From assembly GCA_963169105.1 (NCBI GenBank), contig OY720636.1, forward strand, positions 94,284,583-94,348,582: 64,000 nt of DNA. The letters run 5' to 3'. The notes under the pieces were generated by a model. The model did not search any database. It saw only the letters and a program-made list of their open reading frames with translations, and had not been told where the DNA came from. Positions 35,201-47,262 of the stretch are shown piece after piece; within the stretch, counting starts at the first letter, position 1; each line of letters opens with the position of its first letter. A program made the translations under genes and the position numbers. Origin of the DNA: Ceriagrion tenellum (lineage: Eukaryota > Arthropoda > Insecta > Odonata > Coenagrionidae).

Positions 35201-37045
35201 TGACTATAAGGTGGAAAATATCTCACCGGACGCGTAAATTGCATAGATAAATGCGCCAAATAAGAGCAGAAATCATTTTCCAATGTTACTTATGCATTTT
35301 TTGCAGTAATGATAGCGGTTCTGTGCGTCAAAAAACAGTATTTGACTACACATATACTCACTTTTTGAAACGCGCAGGGAATATTCTCGTTTAAAATGGC
35401 CTTGAGAAAAAGTAGTCGAAGATTCCTGAGGGAGGATTCAAGCAAAGTTCATCTCAGAGAATTCCTCGGATAAATATTTCTGAGACTAGATTGATGAAAA
35501 AATTATACAGACAGGTATTCTCCGTCTAGGTGAGACTCTTGATAGATTACTGGCTATATGACTACCATAGGTTTTCAAAGGACCTTATTCTGAACCACAT
35601 ATAGCCGGAAGTATCGCGATGAATCGATTTGAATCCACTTAGGAACAAGCGATTGTAGAATCTATCTTCATTTTTCTATTATTCTTTTTATTATTATTTC
35701 TATTATTATTAGCCTATTCTTTTTTTATTGGCAAAGGAGATATGCTTAAATTGGTGAGGAAAGATATCTCCGATCACTCTTCTCAACAAATTCTCCGCAT
35801 AACTGCAAATGTCTCCCTCCAAACAGATTCAGTTACTTTAAATCAAGCATTTGTCCGTGAGGAAGAAAGTGACCCATTACATGACCCCAGAGTTGAGCAC
35901 AAAGAAGGTTCATAGAATGACGAGAATGAGCCATAAAAATCGGGATATTACAAAACAGTGGCTAGCTCCAATAACATTCCTCCCTTTCCTGTTCATCAGA
36001 GTTCATCACTAGATATAAAATGGACTAACAGTCACTCCGCAGGATAGAATGTACAAATTTGCGCAACATGTGACTGAAAATCGTTATACGGCGAGAAGTT
36101 AGCTCCGGAGGCGCTATTTCCATACTTTCCTACGGCTGGTAGAAGGGATGCGTTCATACAAAAGATTCAATATGGCCCTTAAATAGTGGGATTGATCCAA
36201 ATTCATATTTCACATGCCTACTTCAATTCACATCCAGAGCACTGAACTAGAATGCTGTTAAAAGCTTGTACAAATCAGATGGTGTATCGAAAAAAATATC
36301 AAAAAACAAGAAACAACACCAGAAGAATACATCATATTTACATCCGATTAATTGCCCCACAGAAAATATATTCCCTCAGATAAAAGTATAAATATATTTA
36401 AAAATGTATTCAAAATATTTTTAGCTATAATGTATTTCAAGCACCGGTAAATGAGAGTCAATTATGCCCCAATCAGTCAAATTCTTACTTTAAAAGTACA
36501 CATTTCATTTCCATGAGGACGCTCGAATAGAACACCTATTCGATGATGATTTTGATGATCAAAGTAATCCCCCAGGTTATCGAGATTACATCAAGAAATA
36601 CCTAACTCCATTCGTAGTACATGTATTGATGACGCATTTAACTTCAGGAGTTTTTATTTATTAGAAAAATAAAAAACTGTCTTGTTTACTCACGTTTTAT
36701 CTACTTAGGTTCAGTATTACTCAAAGTGTAGAATCTTATTCGTGGGTTTACAAAGCTAGTTAGGCTCAGGAAAATGAATGTCAAAATTCGGCAATCAGTT
36801 CGATCTTATATTTAAAAGAAACTCACAAAAATGCTAAACCCACACGTTAATAAGTACAGCAAAGCGTAGAACTATTTTCATCGCCATTCATTCCCGTACG
36901 GAAGCCTTCCGAGGTATTCCAGTTTCCGACTGTTCGAGATGGCTTCAGTCCACATTATCCAGGAAAAAAGAGACTGTTTCTGACTTCAGCCTAATTGTTT
37001 TGCGACTTGAAATTCTTCTCCCAAAGTTGGCTTGGGTAACGGCGA
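32280..37045. other. Intergenic, nothing recognised except a GC-rich patch
   Basis: A patch at 34440-34740 is GC-rich (GGCCGGATTCTACGG, GCGCTGGGCGG) and gives overlapping frames of 60-90 codons without a domain. It may be a promoter-like island or exon of an unknown gene. The rest is AT-rich. Confidence 0.4.
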
Positions 37046-37049
37046 AAGC

Positions 37050-37485
37050 GAACATTATTGGTCGTTCAATCCTAAGATTGGTTGATAGCAGCCCTCCACC
37101 CTTCCCTATCTAATGCTAGTTTCCTTACCTCCTGGTATCTCTTCCTATGTACATTCCTCTTTATTTGCTCCGTGAACTTATTCCATGGTCTTCCTCTGGG
37201 GAGTTTTCCCTCTATTTTACCTTAAATTACGTTTCTCACAAATCCATTGAGTCTCAGGGTGTGTCCAAACCATCTTGTTCTTATTTTCTGCATGGTGTTC
37301 CATATGGTCCTATCCTCTTCTACTCTTTGCACACTTCATCATTTCTTATTTTTTCCGTCCATTTTATCTTCATTGTCCTCCTCCAGCATCAGGTTTCAAA
37401 GGCTTTTGTTCTATCTGGTCAGCTTTTCCAATGGTCCATGTTTACGATCCATAGAATGCTACGCTCCAAGCTAACATAAGTTACG
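37050..37485 (-). pseudogene. Second copy of the 23.1-kb LINE fragment
   Basis: ATTGGTCGTTCAATCCTAAG and the next 400 bp match 23055-23420 closely in the same orientation (CCTTACCTCCTGGTATCTC, TGTCTCAGGGTGT variants). Both lie on the minus strand. The plus-strand frame of 110 codons is a shadow. Confidence 0.7.
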
Positions 37486-37489
37486 AAAG

Positions 37490-39610
37490 CGATAATGCTC
37501 CATAAAGTATTCAACAATACTTAGGCCACCGATTAAAATTTTCTGCTGGTTCAGCAATCAACGTCTGCCCATACACCCATGAATGTTACTTCTACGCAGA
37601 AATAACTTTGGTCGCGGACTTATTATCGTTGATAAGACCGTAATCAACAAAAACTCCAATTTAAACAATTATTTACCGCCATGTTTCAAGTCTGAAGACA
37701 TACGTCCATACATTAGTTTCATTTACGTAACTAAGCATTAGCATAATCATGTGAACGATACCGTTCGACGTAGGTTATGCCGAGGAGGGGAACCTTGCGA
37801 GTCAGATGATAGCAACGCTCACAGAGAGTGCGAGAGTCTAGTAGCTTCCCTTATTCTGTGAAATAACCCCAATTTAGGTCAGCAATTCCGCTAGGGAATA
37901 AATGTAACATTTCCAAAAATACGTGTGACGAATTTGTGAATCCACAGAACAATGATTTGTGAATTTCGTCGGGTGCATCTTTATTCGCTATTGTACAGCT
38001 TCTGTCCCCCTTTTACTCCAAATGTTTCCCCACACCCAGCTTTTCCACATTTTTACACGACAAGTGTGGCTGTCGCGCAACGAGAAAAAGTTTTAGCCCC
38101 GGCTGCTACCGCTGCGTTGTGGAAACGACGGCCGCTACGTGAAACGAACGCCCTTTTATCTTCTGGTGCCGCGACGAAGAGGAGAAGGGAAGACGGCGTG
38201 AGAGGAAATGACTTGTGAGAACGAGGACTCGCCTTCACACAGAGGACTTTCTTGAAAATACGACCACAGTTACTGCAGTCGTGATCTCATGAAGTAAAAT
38301 GCCTGCATACCGTGTTCGTGTGAAAAAACGTACTTACATCTGCAAAAGGTATCGACGTTTCAACGTTTCGTCAACAAGTTTGAAGTGCATGCGGGATTTT
38401 ATCTCTAACATTCGCAGCAACATGTTTTTGAATACCTTTAAGTACTTCTTTTTTTGTCTAACGAGACCCTTAAAATGTTCAATGATTAATTTTGGATGCT
38501 AAAATAAACGTGTTTTTGATGGCATTAGAAAAAAAAAACATGTTTATCGGCTTAATTTCTCTCCTGTGTAGGAATCTGTAAGAAATGATCCAACCTGATT
38601 ATGTTCATTGTTTTCAACTTTTTCACTGTGTCCGTTAGGCTCAAATACATTGTATGGTAAGAAACGATGAAGCAACCTGAAGGAGTGTGACGCTAATGTA
38701 TTTTAATAAAAGCATTTACAATTTTACTTGTATATCAAGAGAGACTATAGAACTGATGCTAGTTAAACGTAAAAATATATCAGAGACTAATATTGTGTGT
38801 CGAAGACTAAAGCAGCAAAAAAAAGCACGCATTACGGAAAGCAAACATAAATGTCTGCTATTTTCCATGAAAATGATAATAATAATCCTTTGTTAATAAA
38901 ACGAAAGTGTTTTTATTTGTCCACTGTTCATCATATTTTTCCAGTTCTACTCGCTGATGTTGGAAGCCGGTCAACTGTTAACTAACATATGCTAAGTCTT
39001 ACGGATATTCATGCGTGCATTATGCATATATACATTTGTTTACTCCCACAAAAGGGCATGTGTGAGAACATCTGAGGATCAAGTTTCCAATCAACAATCA
39101 TATATGTAACAAATATGTTTTGAAAATGTAGTGCAAACACATTCCATTGGTTGCAAATGCCGCTCATTACGCACAAAAACCTCTTTGCTGCTTAATAAAA
39201 TTGAAAGAGGAACCTGATTCTTGTTTCATTTTGGCAAAATTCTTTCTCGTGAAAAAAATTCCATTGCTAAATTAAAAGAAAAACGCTTAGCTCTTGACGT
39301 GACTTGGGCAAATGCTATTATCAGGGCTATATAATTGTATAAATGATTTGAATGTTCATACCCTTTGCCATGCCCACTCATCGTTATCTCCAGTCAATAT
39401 CCTGAATTTGAGGGAGAGGCAGTACTAGGGATTGGAAACTCGAAGTCGATTATTGACTCCGAAAGTCGATTATCATGACGCCGAAATTAAATTTTCGTAT
39501 TCGATTAAAGGTCGACTAAAGTCATCGACTGGTATGACCGCTAATTTTATTTTCCGACTATTTCATTGAACGATTTTCACTCAATACATTTGTTGAGGAA
39601 CATACTTAAG
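37490..39610. other. Intergenic, nothing recognised
   Basis: A CpG-richer patch lies at 38060-38240. Otherwise AT-rich. AAAGTCGATTATC words at 39440-39530 relate to the tandem repeat at 42.1 kb. Confidence 0.4.
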
Positions 39611-39618
39611 CAGCTAAA

Positions 39619-40105
39619 AACACAATTTTATTCTTGCGAAGGTTTTCGCGGCGCTCTCCATGTGTGTTCCGTATTTTCGGGTTCCCCATCCGCGTTCGTT
39701 GACTTTGGCTCACAACGGTTTCAATAGCCATCCTCCTACCGTCTTCGGGTCGAAGGTGAAAAGAAGTCAACTCAAGTCAAAATATATTTATTTCCACGCC
39801 AAACAATACAGAATAAAAAAAACAACGGTGTAATCCCTGCTTTAGGCTGTCGCCTCTTCAGGGTATTCACTGGAATATTTTACACTGGTACGGCCTTTTT
39901 GGCCGCTTATATAGCGCTGGTCGTCCTGGGGCTGCGCGGCGACTGGTCGGACGACCAGCACTATTTAAAGGCGGCCAAAACAGCTTCTTTCCACCTTTGA
40001 CCTGAAGACGCTAGCAGGATGGCTATCGAAACCGTTGTCAGCCAAACTCAACGAACGAGAATGGAGAACCCGAAAATGTGGAACACTAAAACACAATTTT
40101 ATATT
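39619..40105. repeat. Foldback with a 220-bp GC-rich spacer containing a second hairpin
   Basis: The arms at about 39619-39765 and 39983-40105 are inverted and imperfect (TTTTCGGGTTCCC, GTTCGTTGACTTTGGCT, AACGGTTTC and their complements). The plus-strand core at 40002-40032 is CTGAAGA, C, a stem of five pairs, GAAAC. The spacer holds its own hairpin: GCTGGTCGTCC and GGACGACCAGC near 39918-39960, extended by GGCCGC/GCGGCC-like outer pairs. Confidence 0.75.
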
Positions 40106-40671
40106 TACTAGAAGCATAAACGTCGTAAGGAGGAGGGAAAATGGCACCTTCTAGAATATCTCATAGTACGATGATCCTAGTGTAAGGGTAAAATAATTTT
40201 AGAGGAAGGTTGGTAGTGATTATCAGCAATTTGGTTCATAGACTTGGTCCTTCCATTAGAAAACGAAGAAAAAAAGGAAACATTCCTCATGCCCCCTTAT
40301 TTTTTCAAAGCTCGTCATGAATCAGCACATGGAGGCAAAAGTTTGAGTTATAAAAACGCCAGCACTCCTCACCAATCAAACTCATGCTTTTTCAAGATTT
40401 ATGAACCCTTCCCTCTCTTTTAATGAAGATAACAGCTGCGCTTAGTTCCGCCAAGCAATATTGCCCTATCATTGTTGGTACACATCGGCGCCAACAAGGC
40501 GCATCGGCCGATCGGGTGTTTCGCGAATGAAAGAATGAGGCTTCTGTGCTGGTCATGAGAATCGTCTGAATTTTATTTAGCCACTCCGATTAGCTGTTGC
40601 TGTGCCAGTAGACAGAGTTTAGGGGCATAAATTTTAATACGTATCCTCTTAGCATCACAGTAAGAATGTTG

Positions 40672-41021
40672 CAGTGAAACCCCGATTAACGACCACTCCT
40701 ATCAAGCGACCACCCCTCTCAAAGACCATTTTTCTGACGGAACCGGAACTTTTCGGCGGTCGCTCCATTCAGGTTTCACTATATGTGTACATCAAATTAA
40801 TATGAATTGAAATTTCCAAGAAGCAACTAAAGTAAAAGGAAATAATCGCCGTCTGCGTAGCTTTTAACAAATCCATCGCTTGAAGAGTTTTAACATTTTT
40901 TTCAAATCAGCCGCCCGTTCATTGGCATAATACTCCTAGAAATTGAACCCCTGTCGAACGACCACCCCTCTTAACGACCATATTTTAGCGGAACCATCGG
41001 TGGTCGCTTAAGGTTTCACTG
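40672..41021. mobile_element. pogo/Tigger-like MITE, one and a half copies
   Basis: CAGTGAAACCCCGATTAACG starts at 40672 and GGTTTCACT ends at 40780, a 109-bp unit with GACCACC/GGTCGC sub-ends. A second, 5'-incomplete unit ends GGTGGTCGCTTAAGGTTTCA at 41018 and CTG at 41021, followed by TA. The CAGTGAAACC end is typical of pogo/Tigger-type elements. Internal sequence is non-coding. Confidence 0.65.
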
Positions 41022-41024
41022 TAC

Positions 41025-42080
41025 ATTAAAATTAATATTTCATAATACTTAAATTAAAATAACATAACTGAAAGTTTAGATCCGTATCAAACAGAATTAT
41101 TAAGAAAAAATGTAACATATCTTGCCTTGAATATATACTTAATTGTTGGGAGGGGATCAAAAATCTCTCCAGGTAACTGATTCCATTCGGTAATTATTTT
41201 CCTTATAGAAAATATTTCTCAGTATTATAGAATGAGTTCATTTTCAACGTAATGAAGAGCCAGGGGTTCACTGCGGAAAAGTCGATAGGCGGACGAAGAC
41301 ATATCGCCCGCTTTTTTTCAATCTCATCAGGTATTAGGCATATAAATTTGTTTTATTTTCAGCACGAGAAGACATGCCAACGGTAAAAGTAGGCTAATTT
41401 TTTTCCTACATTAGTACATGTTTTGCTGTCCCATCGTGTGGCATCTGACATCGACAATGGCGCGCAAGAGTGCTATGTTGGAACATTTTTTTTGGAAAAC
41501 TGAAGACGGCGAAGTTAAGCTCACGGTTAATAAGAATACCCATTAAGTAGCCATGAAATACCATCCAATCTTGGTAACATCAGTGCTAAGTGAAAGACTT
41601 TTCCAAACCAGGAAACATACTTGAGAAGGATAGAGCTTGAATGAGGGGAAAAACAGTGCAAGTGCGGCTAATTTCTTGGCTCTATCCACCTTCGGTAGAG
41701 AGAAGAGTAGGCAATGTTTCAACTACAGCAATGGTCTTTTGTTTAAATTCTTAGTAACTTTGTTTGTAACTATGATTGCCTTAGTTCGCATAAATTTTAT
41801 ACATGAATGAGTTTGAAGTGTTTGCATCGACTCTCGACACTATACTATTTTTTTATAATAGAATTATTGTTTCATTTACAACTATTGTGCTGTTTACGCC
41901 GACCATAACTACTATTATCCAAATACAATCGCACAACTATCAACTTTCATTGCATATGATTAAATAACATGGTTTCGGTTTCCTTTTGTCTCTGCAGAAG
42001 CGTGTTAGCTTATATTTCGGAATTTAGGCTCAAGTCGGAAACAGTCCACAAAAGTCACCTTTTTGTGTCGACTAGATGAC
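41025..42080. other. Intergenic, nothing recognised
   Basis: AT-rich sequence between the pogo-like and tandem repeats. Confidence 0.4.
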
Positions 42081-42084
42081 GCTC

Positions 42085-42360
42085 ACCGTTGAAGCGTCTA
42101 AAGTCGAGGTTGAAAGTCAAATTTTTCGAACAATTCCAATCCCTAGGTAGTACTTACTTCAGAAACAAATACGACGCGTTTGTGAAGAGAACAGTGGTCG
42201 CCAACCAAGGGTCGACTAGGCAACGCTCTTTGTCGAAGCGTCAAAAGTCGAAGTCAAAAGTCGACTTTTTTGGAACCATTCCAACCCCTAGGAAGTGCTT
42301 AATTCAGAAACAAATTCTACGCATTTGTAAAAAGGATAGTGGTCGCCAACCAGTGGTCCA
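42085..42360 (+). repeat. Tandem duplication of about 144 bp
   Basis: Two units, at about 42089 and 42231, share GAAGCGTCWAAAGTCGA, ATTCCAAYCCCTAGGWAGT and GTGGTCGCCAACCA. The spacing is close to a multiple of three, so a 95-codon frame shows the duplication. The related sequence AAAGTCGATTATC recurs at 39440-39530. No protein family is recognised. Confidence 0.75.
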
Positions 42361-42520
42361 CGGACAAATGATTTAGATAAGAATATTTTTCCGTTCGAAA
42401 GAGAACTAAGAACTTACATGAAGACAGTATTTCTAAAGTTAAACGCTAATTGGTTCGCACGGTTCAAATTTCCCATTTTCCTAATCCGTGAGGTCCGAAT
42501 GCTTGGTGACCACTGGCCTA
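42335..42520. mobile_element. Possible hAT-like MITE
   Basis: AGTGGTCGCCAACCAGTGG at about 42340 and its diverged complement TTGGTGACCACTGGCC near 42500, with CACGGA/TCCGTG pairs inside, form inverted ends about 175 bp apart. CAGTGGTNNCCAA ends are common in hAT elements. No eight-base target duplication could be confirmed. Confidence 0.4.
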
Positions 42521-43138
42521 GGAGAATTCAACAAAAACTTTGATCGATTGATTGACTGGTTTCGTATCTGGCTTCATAAGCTTCTTTTCTGCTTTGACAC
42601 CCACACCCAGCCATCACCATACGCAATTTCATCAGCCAAGAGGCTAAAAACAAAACATTTCTCAACATCTATTTGTATTTAAGTATAGGTTTTACCGTTG
42701 AGGTGCATGGAGAGGGCACTTGCTATGCTGGCTAGTGCTGGAAGCTGAGGCCAGTCCGCCATCCTCGTTAACCCTAATCTTCCTATAGCGCTTGCGGGCT
42801 TACGCACTATATTTGCAATTTTACAACGTTTTCCATCCAAAACTTACTAGAAATCAGCTTGCACTTACTTCTTTGACGTGCATTCTCCTTGCAGTAATTG
42901 TTTACTTATTTAAATCAACCGCATTCCCGCAGAAAACTAGGGTAAAATCGAGTAGAATCCATAGCACTAAGTGGTCACTGTATGTTTGATGAGTTACTCA
43001 CCTTAAATTTTAAACAGATGTTTGATATTATTGCTTTACAGCCGCGAATTCGTCTATTCCGGCATGCTATTAATAGGAAAGTAAGGATAGAGCAGCACTA
43101 TATTGTTAAAATGTCGTCTCTGAATAATAAAAAAAGAT

Positions 43139-43263
43139 AAAAATTTGTGACTGCCACAATTTATTGAACACTAGCGACCGGTTTCGGCTGTCAGGTGATG
43201 ATGGCGTGACAGCCGAAACCGGTCGCTAGTGTTCAATAGATTGTGTCAGTCACAAATTTTTAT
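43139..43263. repeat. Near-perfect palindrome with CGAAACCGGTCGC arms
   Basis: Arms of about 57 bp at 43139-43195 and 43206-43263 pair almost without mismatch: AAATTTGTGACTG and ATTGAACACTAGCGACCGG against their complements. The plus strand at 43195-43218 reads GTGATGA, T, stem GGC/GCC, GAAAC, a core with its first C changed to G. ACCGGTC follows GAAA, giving a self-complementary stem III and a GTC triplet in hammerhead terms. Confidence 0.85.
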
Positions 43264-43269
43264 TTTGCT

Positions 43270-44435
43270 TATTATGACGTCCTTCCACCACGTGAAAGCT
43301 TCAAGTTTCCATTTTATTTTGTCGTCTCTGAAAATATACAGCCGAAAAAGACTAACCTCTCTCTTGTAATAGGTCCCCATGATACTCAACTGGAAACCAA
43401 CCCAGAATCAACAAAGGGACACTTGAATATCCGAAAGTGTAAAATATCCTTCCCATTCTTTCATACATCTAAAGCGTCATGCACTCCCCAGCTTTTCTTA
43501 AACTCGGATCCACCTTCACTTAAATAAATATTCACTCCACTTTCTAGCCTTCTCTTGATAACTCTTGGAGCTACTTTCGTCGCTGGGCCCTTAAATTAAC
43601 ATTATGTGGCTCCATCCTTTCTCGGGAGGAGAATAGCTCAAGACCTTCACGAGGCCTCCGGGCCAATCTTCTTCCCATTAGTCCATAATATCTCTCCTTT
43701 CTCTTTCTACAACAACTCTTGAGAATTTATCTGAGATATTACCATTTCCAAATGACTTATTTGGGTTTCATTTCCTTTCTAGTTTCATCGTTCTCTCCTT
43801 CTGATATCCCACAGAATAAGCTATTACTTCCAACGTCACATTTCCTTCCTACTATTCAGCTAAGTAGCTCTCACTCGGATCCAAGAATTTTGCAACGTAT
43901 TCCCTTTACATTTCCCGAGCCCCTACAGGTCCCATTAACAACTTTCCTGTCTTGTCTTCCAAAGTTGACACCAGAGTTACTTTTCCTCTATCCAAGCCTA
44001 TCCTATAAACTAGTGACTGATGAAGGGAGTAATAAGGAAACAGATTTTTCCCAAATGTATCTTTTAACTTCCTCATTTGCTGGAAAAATGTTCTCCGGAG
44101 TTCATCTATTTCATAATGCTCGTCTATTACCTTCTCTCACTTATCTATCTCACCATCCCTCCTACGAATTCCATGAATAGTTATGCACTAATCGTTTAGA
44201 TTTTTCTATAATTATCGCCATTCGCATTCTCCCTCTCTCTCTATATTAATAATAGCGCCATTTCCTTTCGGGTTAGTCAATGAATTTAGTCACAGCCGTT
44301 AGCCCAAGAAAACTGGCTAACCTTCAATAATTTCCTCCATTATGCCTTATCCTGACTAATCATTTTCGCTTCTATTATAAGCATCCATTACTTCATAGGC
44401 GCTCTCCTTTTTTGAAGACACCTGACATTTACATG
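43270..44435. other. Intergenic, C/T-rich
   Basis: A pyrimidine-rich plus strand gives frames of 94 and 153 codons rich in Ser, Leu, Pro and Phe. No family is recognised and composition explains them. Confidence 0.4.
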
Positions 44436-44439
44436 TTGG

Positions 44440-44935
44440 TGAAACATAGGTATGTCAGGATAGACATATGAGTAGACTAAATGCCTGGGGTAGGAGTTAT
44501 CTAAGGAGTACAAGAGTAGGCTGATATTGACAGGAATGAGTGGGTAATAAATGAATGTCGGTTAAATGCTCCAGTAATAGACGTGTATGAAAGGAGTGTG
44601 CTTCGTTGGTTTGGCCATGTTGAGAGAATGGATGAGAGTCGAATAACGAAACAGATATATGAGAGTAGAATGAATGGTGTGAGAGGTAGAGGTAGGCCGA
44701 GAAAGTTGTGGTTGAATGTGGTAGAGGAAATTCTTAGGAGGAGGAATATTAGGAGTCTTAAAAACAGGAGGGCGTGTATGGGGGTAAATGAGGCAAAAGA
44801 GGGTTGCAAGGACAGGTCAGTATGGAGGAAATTATTGAAGAAGAGTTAGGTGTACAAATATGTATTTATGAGTGAAACTTTGTGACTGTGCCTACCCCGG
44901 AAGGGAACGGCGTGGTTGATATGTAAGTATGTCTG
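44440..44935 (+). pseudogene. LINE C-terminal fragment with near-intact last 88 codons
   Basis: The frame at 44583-44849 reads MYERSVLRWFGHVERMDESR, ITKQIYESRMNGVRGRGRPR, then KLWLNVVEEILRRRNIRSL and finishes WRKLLKKS with TAG. This is the classic LINE post-RT tail. After it come CCTACCCCGGAAGGGAACGG and a GTATG-rich end, probably the 3' UTR. Upstream RT sequence is decayed. Confidence 0.8.
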
Positions 44936-45084
44936 TGCCTGACATTTCTCCGCTTCAGAATCCCTTCTACAACATTCACCCATGCCTTTGTCGGATTACC
45001 TCTTCTTATCTCATAATTCACTCCACCGTCACGTCCGATACGTTACTCGATTATCGCCCATTCTCTCCACATCTATATCTTACC

Positions 45085-45560
45085 CAGAGAGCCGCCTCAT
45101 GGGCGTGAAGCAGGGGGTGTTAGGAGACCAGCAGTGTAAAGATGTAAGGGATAAGGTTTTGGGAGGTGAAATAGTGAAGTGTACAATGAGACTGCATTGA
45201 GAGGAGCTCAGTTTTTATTGTGGTCGCTTATTGTGCGCGGAAAGAACAAATTCTTGTGCCTATCAGTTCGGCAATGTCCCCCTCTAATTTTATCACTTCT
45301 GTCAGACCTAGAGATGTAGTGTAGCGTCAACATGATATTCTCTGTGTCGCTCTGAAACACACCAGTTCTGAGTTTCCCAAGCAAACTATGCCTCCAGTGT
45401 AGATTCCGAGTCTCTAGAGGCTCCCACCTTAATCCCTCTAAAACCTGTGAAAATCCATATGTTCGCTCGTGGCAGTGTTTAACAAAGCGTGCAGCTTTCA
45501 TTAGTATTTCATGTATGTTTTTACTTTAATTTTTCAGTCCAGTGTCACCAATGCTAGCGG
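45085..45560 (-). pseudogene. CR1/Jockey-type LINE C-terminal fragment (best copy)
   Basis: The minus-strand 97-codon frame at 45208-45501 reads KAARFVKHCHERTYGFSQVL, LRWEPLETRNLHWRHSL and HCRTDRHKNLFFPRTISDHN. Upstream, VEYAASVGDTGLK adds the usual block. RRAARFV...FFPRTIxDWN is the diagnostic C-terminal module of these LINEs. The 3' side ends in the GGGCGTGAAGCAGGGGGTG region. Confidence 0.8.
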
Positions 45561-45589
45561 CGTATTCGAGATGAGGCCTATCCAGTGAA

Positions 45590-45865
45590 GCGCACTTTCT
45601 CACATGTCCACCGCCGAGGCATTCAACCCATATCTGTCATGACTCGCATGTTTATAACCTTACTTAGCCATTCTACTCTTGTCGCAATCACTTCCCAGGG
45701 ACCTCATCCCCATATAATCAAGCCTAATCTTATGCTAATCCTTATTTGCCCACGTTTCACTGCCATGTAACAACGATGGAAGGATGACTCTTTGGCAAAT
45801 TACGATTTTCGCTCCCCTGGACAAACATTCATTCCTAGATACGCTTCAGGTACTATCTACAAGTT
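45590..45865 (-). pseudogene. Decayed LINE RT fragment
   Basis: The minus strand contains RVILPSLLHGSETWANK, matching the VxLPxLLYGSETW block at the end of many LINE reverse transcriptases. The rest is broken by stops. Confidence 0.55.
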
Positions 45866-45999
45866 TCCTACCGGTTTCCGAATTTCTTAAAAAAAGAAAA
45901 CAGATACCCTCATAAATCATCTGATATGTATAAATATTGGCTTTTCCCGATATTTTTAAATTTAATGTTCCAAATAGGGTGTAATTAGCCACGAAAAAG

Positions 46000-46090
46000 T
46001 TATTTGACTCCACCGGGATTCGAACCGAGATCTCCCAGTTTGGATTATCCGGGTTCGAATCCTGGTCGAGCTAAATGAATTTTCCAAGGC
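46000..46090. repeat. Truncated inverted SINE pair of the same tRNA-derived family
   Basis: The minus-strand B-box end GGTTCGAATCCCGGTGGAGTC lies next to plus-strand GGGTTCGAATCCTGGTCGAG at about 46050-46070. Both match the 3' half of the unit at 12.1 kb; the A-box halves are missing. Confidence 0.6.
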
Positions 46091-46867
46091 GAATTTCACC
46101 ATCTTCGGCGTACATCTTTGCTCATGTGCCTGAATGTGTGCCACATCATTATTGCCACCGCAACGTTTAGAGAAGCTGTTTTTTGATATTAAAATGGTGC
46201 TAAAAGGTAAGACTTGAGACAGTCCAAGTATATAACATAAAGGTCATACTTCATAAGCTTAACAGGTTCTCGAATATATTAAATGCAATATCAACTAATT
46301 TATAAGTTCTATTTTTTGCTAGTGGAGCGTAACGAGTGCGATGTCTACTAGTATAGATTGCCAAAATAAGGCGATTTTTGAAATTGCCACATTCTTCCGT
46401 AACTCACATTACCGGAAAAAAAGAAGTAAAGTGTTAAAAAACGATGCCCTATCAGAAGCGATACGTATCGAGACATCGCTACACTCTCCACTACCACAGG
46501 AGTCAACTTTCATGTTTGGTGTCGCCTCAGCGGAGTGTGTTGTGGACTAATCTTCGTTTGCGGGTTTCCGCAGAGATGTGTGTTACCAATATCAACCATT
46601 TCCGTACTTTTCTGCTACGCGGAGCATTTTTTCATGTAAAACTCAACGCTTCATTTTACCTACTAAGAACTTTCTCCTGACGATATTCTACGTAGAAAGA
46701 CGGAGATGTTGAGTTTTCAATAAAATTTTTCTCTACGCAGCAGAGAAACCAGGAAATGGTTGACAGTGGTAAGCGTGATGGGCGGATGGACTGTTGAAGA
46801 GAGAGATGGAGGCGAGAGAGCGTAGTAATGGTAATACAAGAGTCTGTTCTTACTCGGCGCATTAAAT

Positions 46868-47262
46868 ATATAAACTGTTCTCAGGTTTCTGTCCGTATAC
46901 GGATCTTGGCTGCTGCCAACGTTTCGATGGAAAACTCCACCATCGTTTCAGAACAATGACTCCCAGGACATTCTATCTACGCGTATACACATGTCTCATC
47001 GGCGAGGCATTGTCGTCTCCTTTTTTCCGTTATTTTTTTAATTAAAGGTTTAAAAGCTTAAATTTAACGTTTCATTCTCACCGTTAATTCAAAAAATAAC
47101 GGAAAAAATATACAACAATGCCACCCAATTATACTGTTGTATAAGCGTAGATAGAATGTCCTGGGAATCATTGCTCTGAAGACGATGGAGGAGTATTCCA
47201 TCGAAACGTTGGCAGCAGAAAAATCCTTACTCGGGCGGAAACCCGAGAACAATTTATATACG
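46868..47262. repeat. Long foldback with GAAACGTTGGC arms
   Basis: The outer arms at 46868-46990 and 47140-47262 pair over about 120 bp, from TATATAAACTGTTCTC inward. The inner part also folds: TTTTTTCCGTTATTTTTT near 47020-47040 against its complement near 47090-47107. The plus-strand core at 47176-47207 is CTGAAGA, C, a perfect GATGGA/TCCATC stem, GAAAC. The left-arm copy has lost a base in the core (46921-46951). Antisense frames here are accidental. Confidence 0.85.

Noticed and set aside
43719..44180. 153-codon plus-strand frame rich in Ser, Leu and Phe
   Set aside because: A pyrimidine-rich strand explains it; no family likeness.
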